Positions 10,043 to 18,806 of a stretch of 64,000 nt of DNA are shown here, in pieces. This DNA is from Selaginella moellendorffii (Eukaryota > Streptophyta > Lycopodiopsida > Selaginellales > Selaginellaceae), in assembly GCF_000143415.4 (NCBI RefSeq), contig NW_003314261.1, positions 4,442,691 through 4,506,690 of the forward strand. Direction: 5' to 3'. A program made the position numbers and the translations under genes. The notes below the pieces were generated by a model. The model had not been told where the DNA came from, searched no databases, and worked only from the letters and a program-made list of their open reading frames with translations. Numbering within the stretch: position 1 is the stretch's first letter; every line of letters starts with the position of its first letter.

Positions 10043-10654
10043 ACATTAACACAAAAAGGCAAAAAGGTAAAAGAAAAAAGAAAAAATATATAAAAGAAAA
10101 AGAGAAAAAGAAAGAAAGTAATAACTATATAAACCAATATTTAAATATAATATATGAATGTATAAAATGCTGAGACTACTGGACAGAGAAAATTGGGGGC
10201 AACTCTGGACGCCTCCATGCGTAAATGTCAGGCTTTTCTTGTTTGGAAGCCATCGCCAGAAAGAGAGAGATGCATGGCAAAATTTCTTTCATCAACCTCG
10301 CCCACAGTAAAAAGTTGCCAAAAGCAAAAATTTGACCTGATCACTCCAACAGCAACATCGAAACCTGGTGGCGGCAGCAGACGAGCCTTTGCTCACCCTC
10401 GTTGGTTACCGTTTCCTATTGCAAAGGAGCTGGTAGATGATGCAATCAACGGGCGTCGCCTGAGGCACGTATTGCTCTTTGGAGGTCCGGAACTCTGGCC
10501 CAGAGAAACAACACCAGAACGCATACAATGAGTATCCCTAGAAAATTCCCGATCAAGTCCAAGTCAACGGTCGTAAAGATCGATTTGATGTAGAGATTGC
10601 TCATCTGATCTATAATCATTCAAAACAAAAGACGCACGAAGTCGCAGATCTTTC
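10043..10654. other. 3' flank of MACPF-like copy 2
   Basis: A/G-rich tract (10050-10130) followed by sequence duplicated from copy 1. A plus-strand open frame (10193-10531) begins at a non-ATG codon, is not conserved in copy 1 and is not called. Confidence 0.5.
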
Positions 10655-10750
10655 GCCGAGCCTTGCATTCCGCGCCCGTTGTTTTGAATGCGCAAGGCTC
10701 GGGGAAAGATGATCCGCAGATCATCGGGCGTGGAATGCAAGGCTCATCGG
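10655..10750. repeat. foldback (inverted repeat) present only in copy 2
   Basis: Left arm 10655-10678 (GCCGAGCCTTGCATTCCGCG...) is nearly the reverse complement of right arm 10725-10750 (...GTGGAATGCAAGGCTCATCGG), with a ~46-base loop that itself contains the palindrome GATGATCCGCAGATCATC. Copy 1 has only the right-arm text (around 5925-5950), so the left arm looks like a templated snap-back duplication. Confidence 0.7.
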
Positions 10751-11100
10751 CAGATAGCTTGAAAGATCACAGAGCTGGTCCAAGAATATCAGTTGCTACG
10801 ATTACAAAACAAAACAGTGAGATTGCCAGAGGCAAGAAAATAACAAATAAGAAAAACATGGCTACAGAATGTTTTCATCATCGCCTTGGTTGACATCTCG
10901 ATGTTCTCCAGAGTCAATCATTTGCTCGGGATGTTTCTGAGCAATCATCTTCTGCCCAGATCTGCGCTCGAAGCGTTTAATCCACATATCTGACGTAGAT
11001 CTATGTCTGATATATCTACAGCAGAAACAAGCGACAGGAAAAAAAATTACGACATACCTCACTAAGCAGTGAATGTTATTGTTGAAGCCTCCGGCATGCA
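10751..11100 (-). pseudogene. membrane-protein remnant, copy 2, C-terminal part
   Basis: Same orientation as its copy 1 partner (5930-6290). It keeps MWIKRFERRSGQKMIAQKH, but has lost ~40 bases around 10860 and carries a ~35-base insertion near 10990 with direct repeats of AGATCTA/CTGACGTAGAT type and stops. It is not translatable as one protein. Confidence 0.5.
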
Positions 11101-11109
11101 TGTCGTCCT

Positions 11110-11540
11110 AGACGCTAGACGTCATGAGAGTCCCATAAAGACTCTGGAGAACTTGCCACCAGACTCCACAGCAAAAGGGACCGAGATGCTGCGCTGAAGA
11201 GCTTGACCGAGTTTGAGACGCTCATGAACTTCTCGCTCCAAGCCGGCCATATCTTGAGCTTCCAATGCCTCCTCGCCGAAGCGGCCTCGCAAGTCCTCGA
11301 ATCAAGCGCACCTTTGCTGGCTTCACTCGTCTCGGACTTTGCAAGGCGCGCACCGCCATCTTTTCCGGAGAAGCCAGCAGTATCAAAGGTGAAGATGCTA
11401 GCATGCCAGTTTGGAGCAAGCGAAGACCAGGACTCAAAGGTCGTCCAGTCCATTCTCTTGAACTTGGGAGGAGCTGGCGATTCTACCTGGGCACTCGTTC
11501 CATACTCCAATTCCATAGAGGTTTTTGTCCAACTCTAAAC
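11110..11540 (+). pseudogene. membrane-protein remnant, copy 2, inverted N-terminal part
   Basis: Reads on the plus strand as ETLMNFSLQAGHILSFQCLL and KVKMLACQFGASEDQDSK, the same protein segment that copy 1 carries on the minus strand at 6300-6640. The segment has therefore been flipped in this unit, separating it from the C-terminal half. The plus-strand frame (11203-11538) is open but starts without an upstream promoter of its own. Confidence 0.6.
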
Positions 11541-11612
11541 TTCGAGCGAATGCATTGACACTAAGTTCCACTTATTTCAATGTGCTTGACTTACAAACAA
11601 AGCCTTCGAACT

Positions 11613-13341
11613 TCAAGGATCATAAACATAAGCATGGAGAGTGAGCCACCTCTCCTCTCCCTCACATGACTCCAGGAGCTTATCTCGACCACATTCGTGG
11701 GCCGCCTGGTAGAGCTCGGCATGGCTACCCTCGAGAAGACTCTCCACGCTGTCCGAGAATATCACACCTCCTGTGTCGCGCGCAAGCCTCCCAGCCTCCA
11801 GCAGTGCACGCCTCGCCAGCTTGTCTCCCACCTCCATGTCTGTCTTGCTCGCCGCGAGTCTCTCCTCCAATTTCTCGAGCGCTTGCTCCCCCACGCGGAC
11901 TTCTTCCTCCAGCTCGGAAACTCTCTGATGAAGAGCCTCCAGATCGACCGGCGTTGGATCCTCTACAACCGGTGGATGGTCGTGTGCCTTGGTGACCAGC
12001 TCCAAGACCCTCTCCTCGCATTCCTGGTCGATCTTTGCAAGCGCGAGCTGCCTCTCCGCCTTGGCAAGATCCTTGGCCAGGAAGTGCTGCTTGGTCGTGA
12101 CCAGAAGGACGTTTCGATCATCCAGCTCCCACTTCCCTGCAGCGCAAGCAAACGCATGTAAGTCATCCGGAGAAACCAGCACCTTGGAAGCGATCGCCGC
12201 CTTGGCAGCCTCGAGGCATTTCTCCCGATTGCTGTCCTCGATGCCAAGATCGACCGCCAGCGCCGGATCCACATACTGCACCTTGTACATGGCGCCATCG
12301 AAGACGAATTCCATCGTGAGAGCCGAATCGCCAAATGCCGCTGTGACGACCACCATCTCGGCGAGAGCCCGATCTATCAAAACCCTGGAAGTTTAGACAC
12401 GATATAAAAGAAAGCTCCCGGCGAATATCAGGAAGATCGATCTGCCTGGGAAAGATAGAAATCTGTGAGAACGCAAGCTCAAACGAAAGACCACCATCAC
12501 TCACATTAGCATCCACAGCTCCAAAGATCACAGACGATGGCCGCTGCTCGTAGAGGGTGGTAAAGAGCTCGCTCCACACGCGGCGGCCACAAACCGCCCC
12601 GGCCTCGTCCAAGATCGGGAACTCCTTGACCGCGTCGTTAAGATCTTGCACGTCCTTGCCGCTCTGGCACAGGAACTCCAGCGATCGATTGTCCAGGCCA
12701 ATGCGATCGCGCTGCTGGCGTCCCATTGCCTCGCGGAAGAAGTAGTCCCAGCTCATTCCTCGAGTGTAAGGCTTGCCGCTCTTCTCCACCGCCTTGTTCC
12801 TCGCCATCTCCAGAAGTATCCGCCTCCTCACTAGCCGTGCGCGCTTCACATAGGCCTCCATTCCGCCCAGCGCGAGCTCCTTGTCCGTGCGATCCAACTC
12901 GATCTGGGCCTTCTGCGCTTCCAGCCGGGCCACCATCTCCTCGAGATCCTGGCGCCGCGCTAGCTCCCTCTTCCTTGCCATGGATCGCCTGGCCTTGGCG
13001 CTCGGGTGCTTCTTGGTGCTTGGCTGCTTCTTGGCATTGGCGATCTGGGCCTGGATCTTCGTCCTGGCGTCCTCCACGACACCAAAATCCACCCTGAGCG
13101 ATTCCGCCCTTGCGGCAAGCGAGCTGCGCCGATCTTTCCCCAAGACCACCACCGTGAATCTCTCGGGCAGCGGCCGATCGTGATCTTGGAGATCGAGCAT
13201 CTGGAATCTTGCCGACACGAGCTCCTGGCCCTGCATGTTGCTCGACAGCACTTGAAGGCCTCCATCCTCCACGCCCTGGTGAGAAGGCGCAATCTTACTA
13301 CAGTCGAAGCTCGCATTGGAGAATCCCCATTCCTCCGCCAT
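11613..13341 (-). CDS. coiled-coil protein of unknown family (copy 2, two exons proposed)
   Basis: The 5' frame starts at the ATG at 13341 (MAEEWGFSNASFDCSK) and runs to about 12480. It contains a basic/helical region (KRELARRQDLEEMVARLEAQK) and a conserved-looking block YTRGMSWDYFFREAMGRQQRDR. The 3' frame (12383-11613) has WELDDRNVLLVTTKQHF and a long heptad-rich coiled coil (LHQRVSELEEEVRVGEQALE), ending AYVYDP. An in-frame TAA at 12395 limits the acceptor to CTTCCAG/GG at 12385. Phase then requires a weak donor at C/GTTTGA (about 12481); the better GTGAGT donor at 12504 does not match phase. Alternatively there are two adjacent genes, as copy 1 has an ATG at the start of the 3' frame. No family recognised; possibly lineage-specific. 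Confidence 0.5.
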
Positions 13342-13402
13342 GGCCGCAGAGCTTGCTTCTTGATTCCCAGCGTGAACTCAAATTCCCGGAGTTATCCCTA
13401 GA

Positions 13403-13560
13403 ATATGCTACGTAGATCGTAGCTGTCCAACAATTTGCCCTAAAATATGCTAAGTAGATCATAGCCGTCCATCTATTTGAAAATCTCCAGAATATGCTAA
13501 GTAGATTGTAACCGTCCAAGAACTGACCTAGATTATACTAAGTAGATCGTAGCCGTGTAA
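13403..13560. repeat. four degenerate ~27 bp repeats upstream of the coiled-coil gene
   Basis: Copies start near 13403, 13445, 13492 and 13533 with the core ATGCTAAGTAGATCGTAG followed by CCGTCCA, spaced 41-47 bases. They fill the gap between the start of the minus-strand coiled-coil gene and the end of CCT3. The core has partial dyad symmetry (CTACGTAG in the first copy). Confidence 0.75.
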
Positions 13561-13625
13561 TTTGAAAAGAGACGGGACAAGAAGAAAGAGAGAATGACAA
13601 TCTCGGAGACGAAGAGAAAAGCGCA

Positions 13626-15299
13626 CTACTCTGGAATGTCCTCTCGATCTCCAGCATCGTCGCTTGGACCCTGGGCTCCGCGCTCCTTCTTCTTCTTGAT
13701 CCCGCTCACCACATCATCGATCCGGAGCAGCATTGTCGCAGCCTCAATCGCGCTCTTGATCACCTGTGCCTTGACACCAAACGCGTCCCACACCCCGGCC
13801 TCCCTCATGTCCGCGATCTTCCCGCTCCGCCCCTCGATCCCAAAGCTACAAGCCTCGCGCTTCTCGCAAGCCTCGGCGTGCCTGGCTTGCAGCTCGGTCA
13901 TGGTTCGTATCATCGCCACCCCGCAGTTCTGCGCCAGCGTTCTCGGGATCACCTCCAAGGCCTGCGCCGCCGCCCTGTAAGCCCACTGCTCGATCCCTTC
14001 CACGCTGCAAGCCTTCGACTTGAGCGCCGCGGACACGGCCATCTCGCACGCGCCGCCGCCGGCAACCATCTTCCCGTGATCCCGGATGGTGTTCCTCACA
14101 ACACACATTGCGTCGTGGAGATTTCTCTCCACCTCGTTGAGGATGTCCTGGCTAGCGCCGCGGAGGAGCACCGTGCACGCTCTCGGCTCCTGGCACTGGA
14201 TCAAAAACGCGAAGAACTCATCGCCAATCTTGCGGACCTCGAACAGCCCGGCCCCGGTTCCCACGTGGCGCTCCTGGAGCTCCTCTGGCCGGTTGACAAT
14301 CGTTGCCCCGCAAGCCCGAGCGATCCGGTTGGTGTCCGTCTTTCTCACTCGCCGGATCGCACTCACCCCGGCCTTGCTCAGGTGGTGGCACGCCAGATCG
14401 CTCAGGCCCTTCTCGGTGATGACGAGATCTGGCTTGAGCGTGAGGATGTGCTTGCAAGCTTCCTCCACAAACTCCTCTTCCAGCTTGAGCAGGATGCTCC
14501 AGTCCTCCTCCTCCATCACCTCGACGTTGGTCGCGTTCTCGCCTTTCTTGTACTCGAGCGGGCAGTCGAGGAGAACAACTCGCGGGTTTGTGATCTTCCT
14601 GCGCATTCTCCCTGGAGCTACGACGTCCTTGTTGATCATCACGCCTCGCAGCACCGCGGAGTCCTCCAGCCTCCCCCCCGCCACCTTCTCGATCTTCACG
14701 TACTTCTTCACGTCGATCTCCTTGCTTCCATTGCCGAGATCCACCGCCACCGTCTTCACGGCGTCGATGGCCATGTCCGCCACGAGATCGCCAAGCGCGC
14801 CAGTGAACTTGCCACCCAGGCAGCTCCTCACGATCCCCTGGAGCGCGGCATGGTCCTCCACGTCCATCGAGAACGCGGCCGACTCGAGCGCCCCGAGAGA
14901 ATCCTCCAGCGCCCTCGCGAATCCGCGGCACACTATGCTTGGATGGAATGCACGGAGCGCGACGAGGGGCTCGGCAGCGCGGAGCATCTCTGCCGCGAGG
15001 ACGATGACCGACGTGGTGCCATCGCCAGCCTCCTCCTCCTGCGCGCGGCTGAGCTCCACCATGGCCTTGGCGGCGGGGTGCTGGACGTCCAGGTCGCGGA
15101 GGATCGAATTGCCATCATTGGTGACCACGATACCTGATCCCGCGGCGTCCAGCAGCATCTTGTGCATGGATCGCGGCCCCAGCGTCGTGCGGATGATCTC
15201 CGCGCCTGCTGTGGCGGCCGCGATCATCCCCTGGAGGACGCTCCGCCCGCTCTCGCGCTTGATCGCATCGTTGAGCACCACCACCGTCATTGTCGCCAC
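13626..15299 (-). CDS. CCT3: T-complex protein 1 (CCT/TRiC) subunit gamma
   Basis: 557 residues, intronless, ATG at 15299. The N-terminus VVVLNDAIKRESGR and the motif chain TTLGPRSMHKML, TNDGNSILRDLDVQHPAAK, GDGTTS (ATP hydrolysis loop), EKVAGGRLEDS, GVMINKDV, RVVLLDCPLEYKKGE, RRVRKTDTNRIARACGA and QALEVIPRTLAQNCG identify the gamma subunit rather than another paralogue. CCT forms the cytosolic double-ring chaperonin that folds actin, tubulin and other proteins. The usual VPGGGASEM of the C-terminal equatorial domain is VAGGGACEM here, a mild change. Telo-box copies lie just before the start (15301-15322). Lack of introns is unusual for CCT genes in plants and may mark a retrocopy or complete intron loss. 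Confidence 0.93.
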   Translation of the reverse strand: MATMTVVVLNDAIKRESGRSVLQGMIAAATAGAEIIRTTLGPRSMHKMLLDAAGSGIVVTNDGNSILRDLDVQHPAAKAMVELSRAQEEEAGDGTTSVIVLAAEMLRAAEPLVALRAFHPSIVCRGFARALEDSLGALESAAFSMDVEDHAALQGIVRSCLGGKFTGALGDLVADMAIDAVKTVAVDLGNGSKEIDVKKYVKIEKVAGGRLEDSAVLRGVMINKDVVAPGRMRRKITNPRVVLLDCPLEYKKGENATNVEVMEEEDWSILLKLEEEFVEEACKHILTLKPDLVITEKGLSDLACHHLSKAGVSAIRRVRKTDTNRIARACGATIVNRPEELQERHVGTGAGLFEVRKIGDEFFAFLIQCQEPRACTVLLRGASQDILNEVERNLHDAMCVVRNTIRDHGKMVAGGGACEMAVSAALKSKACSVEGIEQWAYRAAAQALEVIPRTLAQNCGVAMIRTMTELQARHAEACEKREACSFGIEGRSGKIADMREAGVWDAFGVKAQVIKSAIEAATMLLRIDDVVSGIKKKKERGAQGPSDDAGDREDIPE

Positions 15300-15359
15300 A
15301 AAAACCCTAACTAAACCCTAGAAAGCTTTGGGGAGAAAATTTATCACATTATCTTACAT

Positions 15360-15884
15360 TTACTTAGACAAGGTATACAAGCCGTGGTAATTGGTGCCAC
15401 TGTTCTTCCACCACACGCTCTCGACGTTGTCAAGCCACGTCTGGCAGAGATGGTCTTGATAATCGAATGAGATTTTCTTGATCCATTCCTCCATGTCGCC
15501 AATTTCGTCACCAATGTTGTGATCATTTCTTCTTGATGTTGCGATCATCCTCCTCGTTTCATCTTTGAAGAATTGCATGCTCCAGAAGCCCTCTTCACTG
15601 AGAATCTCGTCCTCATCACGGCTTTCCTGGCTGCCAATCCAGATCTCGTCACCCTCTATCAAACACGTTTGATGAAGCTCTTTGTCGATCGAGTCGCTTG
15701 ACGTGGTCTCGCACGATTCAGAGTTGGGCGAGATGGCCGCGAGGCGCTTTGTGAGACCCAGATCCTCATCGTCGCAAGACGATCTTCGTCTCTTCTTTGT
15801 TGGCGACGTTTCGATGCTACGCGATCGATCAATCTCATCCTGGGCAAGCTTGGTTTGGATCTTGTTCGTCTCCATGATCGACAT
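15360..15884 (-). CDS. small acidic protein with basic nuclear-signal-like cluster, unknown
   Basis: About 174 residues from the first ATG at 15884 (an upstream in-frame GTG is not used as start). Residues ~25-45 contain SPTKKRRRSSCDDEDLG, a cluster resembling a nuclear localisation signal with phosphorylatable serines. The middle is acidic (SQESRDEDEILSEEGFWSM) and the C-terminus is rich in Trp, ending SVWWKNSGTNYHGLYTLSK. I recognise no domain. It lies tail-to-head with CCT3 (60 bases apart) and head-to-head with the PPR gene (278 bases). Probably expressed given the clean frame, but it could be lineage-restricted. Confidence 0.55.
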   Translation of the reverse strand: MSIMETNKIQTKLAQDEIDRSRSIETSPTKKRRRSSCDDEDLGLTKRLAAISPNSESCETTSSDSIDKELHQTCLIEGDEIWIGSQESRDEDEILSEEGFWSMQFFKDETRRMIATSRRNDHNIGDEIGDMEEWIKKISFDYQDHLCQTWLDNVESVWWKNSGTNYHGLYTLSK

Positions 15885-16162
15885 AGTGCTCGCCTTGTGG
15901 TCAGTCACTGGATTTTCGCTTCTGCAAATCCACGATCTAGAAAAGGAGAAAAATGAGATAACCTAAGATCCAAGTTTTCCTTTTAAGAGAAAGCACGACA
16001 TTTGCGTGACGTTAAAGAAAGGAAACCACGTCGCCCTAAAACTAAAAGGATTGTCCCACGTGGTCGACAAGTATTCGTCCACGTCATACACATCCACTTT
16101 GCCCCAAAGCGATCCATCCACTTTGCCCTAAATGATGGAAGCTTCGTGATCATGCCCACTCC

Positions 16163-17938
16163 ATGTCAGAGCTGCGCGAGTTCATCACAATCCTCCAATC
16201 GTGCTCGAGAAGGCGAGATCTCCCACAGGGCCAGCGCGTCCACGCGCAAATCCTCGCCAGCGATCGCCACCGCGGCGACCCTCTCCTCGCCAATCTCCTC
16301 ATCCAGATGTATGGCAAATGCCGCGCCCTGGACGAGGCGCGCGCCCTCTTCGATTCCATTGCTCGCCCCAACATCTTCTCCTGGAACACCATGATCTCCG
16401 TCTACACCCACAACGGATCCCTGGCCGCCGCCAAGGAGATCTTCGATCGAATGGGCAAGCGCGACATAATCTCCTGGAACGCGATGCTTGCAGCGTACGC
16501 CCAGCTGGGCGATCTGCGCGACGCCCAAGACTGCTTCGATCGCATGCCGCGCTGGAACATCGTGTCCTGGACATCCATCCTCCAGGCATACGCGGCACAG
16601 GGATCCATCGACGACGCCAAGAACACCTTCGATTCCATGCCTGAGAGAAACATCCTCTCCTGCTCAGTCATGATCACTGCGCTCGCCACCGCCGATCTCC
16701 TCCACCTCGCCAAGACCCTCTTCGATCGCGTCCCGGAGTGGAACACCGTCTCCTCCACCTCCATGATCCAGGCATTCGCCGCCAGAGGCCTCTTCCACGA
16801 GGCTCGCCACATCTTCGACCGCCTGCCACAGCAAGATCTCGTAGCCTGGAACACGATCATCTCCGCCCATGCCCAGCGCGGGGATCTCCCAGGCGCGCAA
16901 GAGTTCTTCGATCGCGCGCCCCAGCGCGACCTCTTCTCCTGGACATCGATGATCGGCGCTTATGCCCAGGCAGGCGCTCTTCCCGCCGCCACTCGCCTCT
17001 TCGAGGGCATGCCCGAGACAGATCTAGTGGCCTGGACTGCGATGCTCCAAGCGATCGTTGCCAGCGGAGATCTCTCCCTCGCCAAGACCACCTTTTCACG
17101 AATGCCGCTGCGCAACGTCGTCGCCTGGAACTCGATCGTAGTTGCATTTGCCGCGGCCGGGGATCTTGCCTCGGCAGAGGCGACCTTCCAATCCATGCCC
17201 GAGCGAGACATCGTTTCCTGGAACTCGATCCTCAGCGCCTACTCCCAGACCGGGCAAATCGATGCCGCGAAGCAAGTCTTCCACGCAATGCCCGTCCACA
17301 ACCTCGTCTCCTGGAATGCCGTGCTCGTAGCAGACGCCCAGAACGGGCATCTTGACAGCGCTCTAGAGACCTTCCAAGCCATGCCTGGGAGAGATCTAAT
17401 CTCCTGGACGGCGATGGTGGCGGCCTTTGCGAAAGGTGGCCGTCTCGACAAAGCCATGGCCACCGCGAATCAAATGCCTGGGCGGGACACCGTCTCCTGG
17501 AACGCTCTCATCACCATGCTCAGCCACTATGGATTCGGCAGCCACGCCGTGGAGAGCTTCCGATCGATGTGCCTTGAGGGAGGATTCCCAAACCAGGTCT
17601 CCTACTTGGCGCTTCTCATAGCTTGCAACCACAAGGGCCTGTCCTTCCAAGGATTGTCCAGCTTCAGCCTCGACTTTGGCGTGGCTCTCTCCGTGGAGCA
17701 CTACTGCACCATGATCGACGTGCTTGGGCGATCTGGAGAGCTCACTGGAGCGACGGATCTTGTAAACAGCATGCCTTACTTGCCTGGAGCAGTCGCCTGG
17801 GGATCTCTCCTCGGTGCTTGCACAGTTCATAGTAGCGTCAAGCAAGGCGCCGTGGCCGCTGAGAACCTGGCCAAGATGGAGAATGGTCCGGCACAAGTTC
17901 TCTACTCCAATATCATCGCCACTGCTGCTGGTGCCTGA
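16163..17938 (+). CDS. PPR protein made mainly of consecutive S-type 31-residue repeats
   Basis: 591 residues, intronless, start at the ATG at 16163. After an initial GQRVHAQIL...LANLLIQMYGKC unit, about twelve repeats of near-constant 31 residues follow, each like SWNAMLAAYAQLGDLRDAQ...FDRMP(E/R). This is the S (short) motif of PLS-class PPR proteins, here without the usual alternating P and L motifs. The tail has one longer motif (ACNHKGLSF), then YCTMIDVLGRSGELTGATDLV and GSLLGACTVHSSVKQGAVAAENLAKM, an E-like region; no DYW deaminase domain follows. Such proteins bind organelle RNA base by base. An organelle target is expected from the family, although the N-terminus has no obvious transit peptide and begins directly with a repeat. 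Confidence 0.88.
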   Translation: MSELREFITILQSCSRRRDLPQGQRVHAQILASDRHRGDPLLANLLIQMYGKCRALDEARALFDSIARPNIFSWNTMISVYTHNGSLAAAKEIFDRMGKRDIISWNAMLAAYAQLGDLRDAQDCFDRMPRWNIVSWTSILQAYAAQGSIDDAKNTFDSMPERNILSCSVMITALATADLLHLAKTLFDRVPEWNTVSSTSMIQAFAARGLFHEARHIFDRLPQQDLVAWNTIISAHAQRGDLPGAQEFFDRAPQRDLFSWTSMIGAYAQAGALPAATRLFEGMPETDLVAWTAMLQAIVASGDLSLAKTTFSRMPLRNVVAWNSIVVAFAAAGDLASAEATFQSMPERDIVSWNSILSAYSQTGQIDAAKQVFHAMPVHNLVSWNAVLVADAQNGHLDSALETFQAMPGRDLISWTAMVAAFAKGGRLDKAMATANQMPGRDTVSWNALITMLSHYGFGSHAVESFRSMCLEGGFPNQVSYLALLIACNHKGLSFQGLSSFSLDFGVALSVEHYCTMIDVLGRSGELTGATDLVNSMPYLPGAVAWGSLLGACTVHSSVKQGAVAAENLAKMENGPAQVLYSNIIATAAGA

Positions 17939-18239
17939 GTAAATTAAGAAGAGAGATCTCGTAAGCTTCCAAAGACGGAAAGAGAAAAGAAACGCAAGCT
18001 TCGTCAACGACGCTGACACGGAAGAGAAAAGTGAGGCATCCGCCGACAAGAGCCACGAAGCAAAAGAAAAGACGAGATAGAGATGATCACTCACACTCTA
18101 GCTTCCATGAAGCTTGTTTTACAGTACCGCCGTCTTTCGTTCTCGACACAAGCCGCCTGGGGAACAACGAACGATTCAGCGTGCCGAACAGAGCTTTCGG
18201 TTGGCTTTCGGCAGTAACGACGAGCTGTGCGCTGTGTGC
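17939..18239. other. 3' flank of PPR gene
   Basis: A/G-rich spacer with no supported gene. It ends exactly where the right copy of the GH71-tail direct repeat begins. Confidence 0.5.
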
Positions 18240-18806
18240 GCTGGTCCTTCCTGAGTTCCTGACTGCAGCATAAAGATTAAAGTACTAAGAGAAAGCAACT
18301 TAAAAATTTGACAAAGACCTGTGTAGTTTCGCGCGAAAGGGAAACCGCTGAACTGGTAGAACACAATAGGTAGCTCACAAGCAAAAAACAGTAGGTAAAC
18401 ATTCCGCAAAGAGAAACTTGACTCGATCAAAGGTGTCAGACACCGATTTGAGATAAAAACAGTCACTCGGGCGCCAAGAACACGAAATGGAAGTATAAGT
18501 GATTATGTGAACTTGTAAAAGGAAAAAAGAGCGAGAGCCAGACCTGGCTTGTTCGTCAAAAAAATAGAGTTGATGTTGGGACCTGTGTGTGATAATAGTA
18601 CTCTCTAGAGCTTGTGATTCGAGCAGCCAGCAACAGAAAGAAACATCCGACGCTTATTCCCGTTGCAATCTACAAAGCCGGAATGATAAGCACAAGAACA
18701 AAGAGCAGAGCAAGAGAACTTTCCCACACTCGTACCTGGTGATCTAGCTTCGACGTCGGAGGCGCGGATACCACATCCGGAGAAGTTTCTCGCAAACAAA
18801 GCCCAG
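18240..18806 (+). repeat. right copy of ~0.57 kb direct repeat
   Basis: Partner of 2791-3357. It begins with the last ~36 coding bases of GH71 (GCGCTGGTCCTTCCTGAG...) without the rest of that gene, and ends inside the C-terminal codons of the intact minus-strand gene at 18744-19499. Small indels distinguish the copies (14 bases fewer near 18290, ~11 extra near 18705). Confidence 0.85.

Larger units (their letters stand above)
8424..13220. repeat. right unit (copy 2) of the ~4.7 kb tandem duplication
   Basis: Partner of 3718-8222. It keeps open frames for the MACPF-like and coiled-coil genes, but has an inverted ~0.4 kb segment (11110-11540) and an extra foldback block (10655-10750) relative to copy 1, plus ~55 extra bases near 8572-8625. 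Confidence 0.85.

Noticed and set aside
10193-10531. 112-codon frame after MACPF-like copy 2
   Set aside because: Does not begin with ATG in context and the equivalent in copy 1 is broken by indels, so there is no constraint.
12504-12504. GTGAGT donor as the splice site of the coiled-coil gene
   Set aside because: A strong consensus match, but joining it to the only usable acceptor at 12385 puts the second part out of frame; kept only as an uncertainty.
13878-15137. Long plus-strand frame of ~419 codons opposite CCT3
   Set aside because: It is the antisense shadow of the GC-rich CCT3 coding sequence; the minus-strand product is an unmistakable chaperonin and the plus frame has no domain or promoter.
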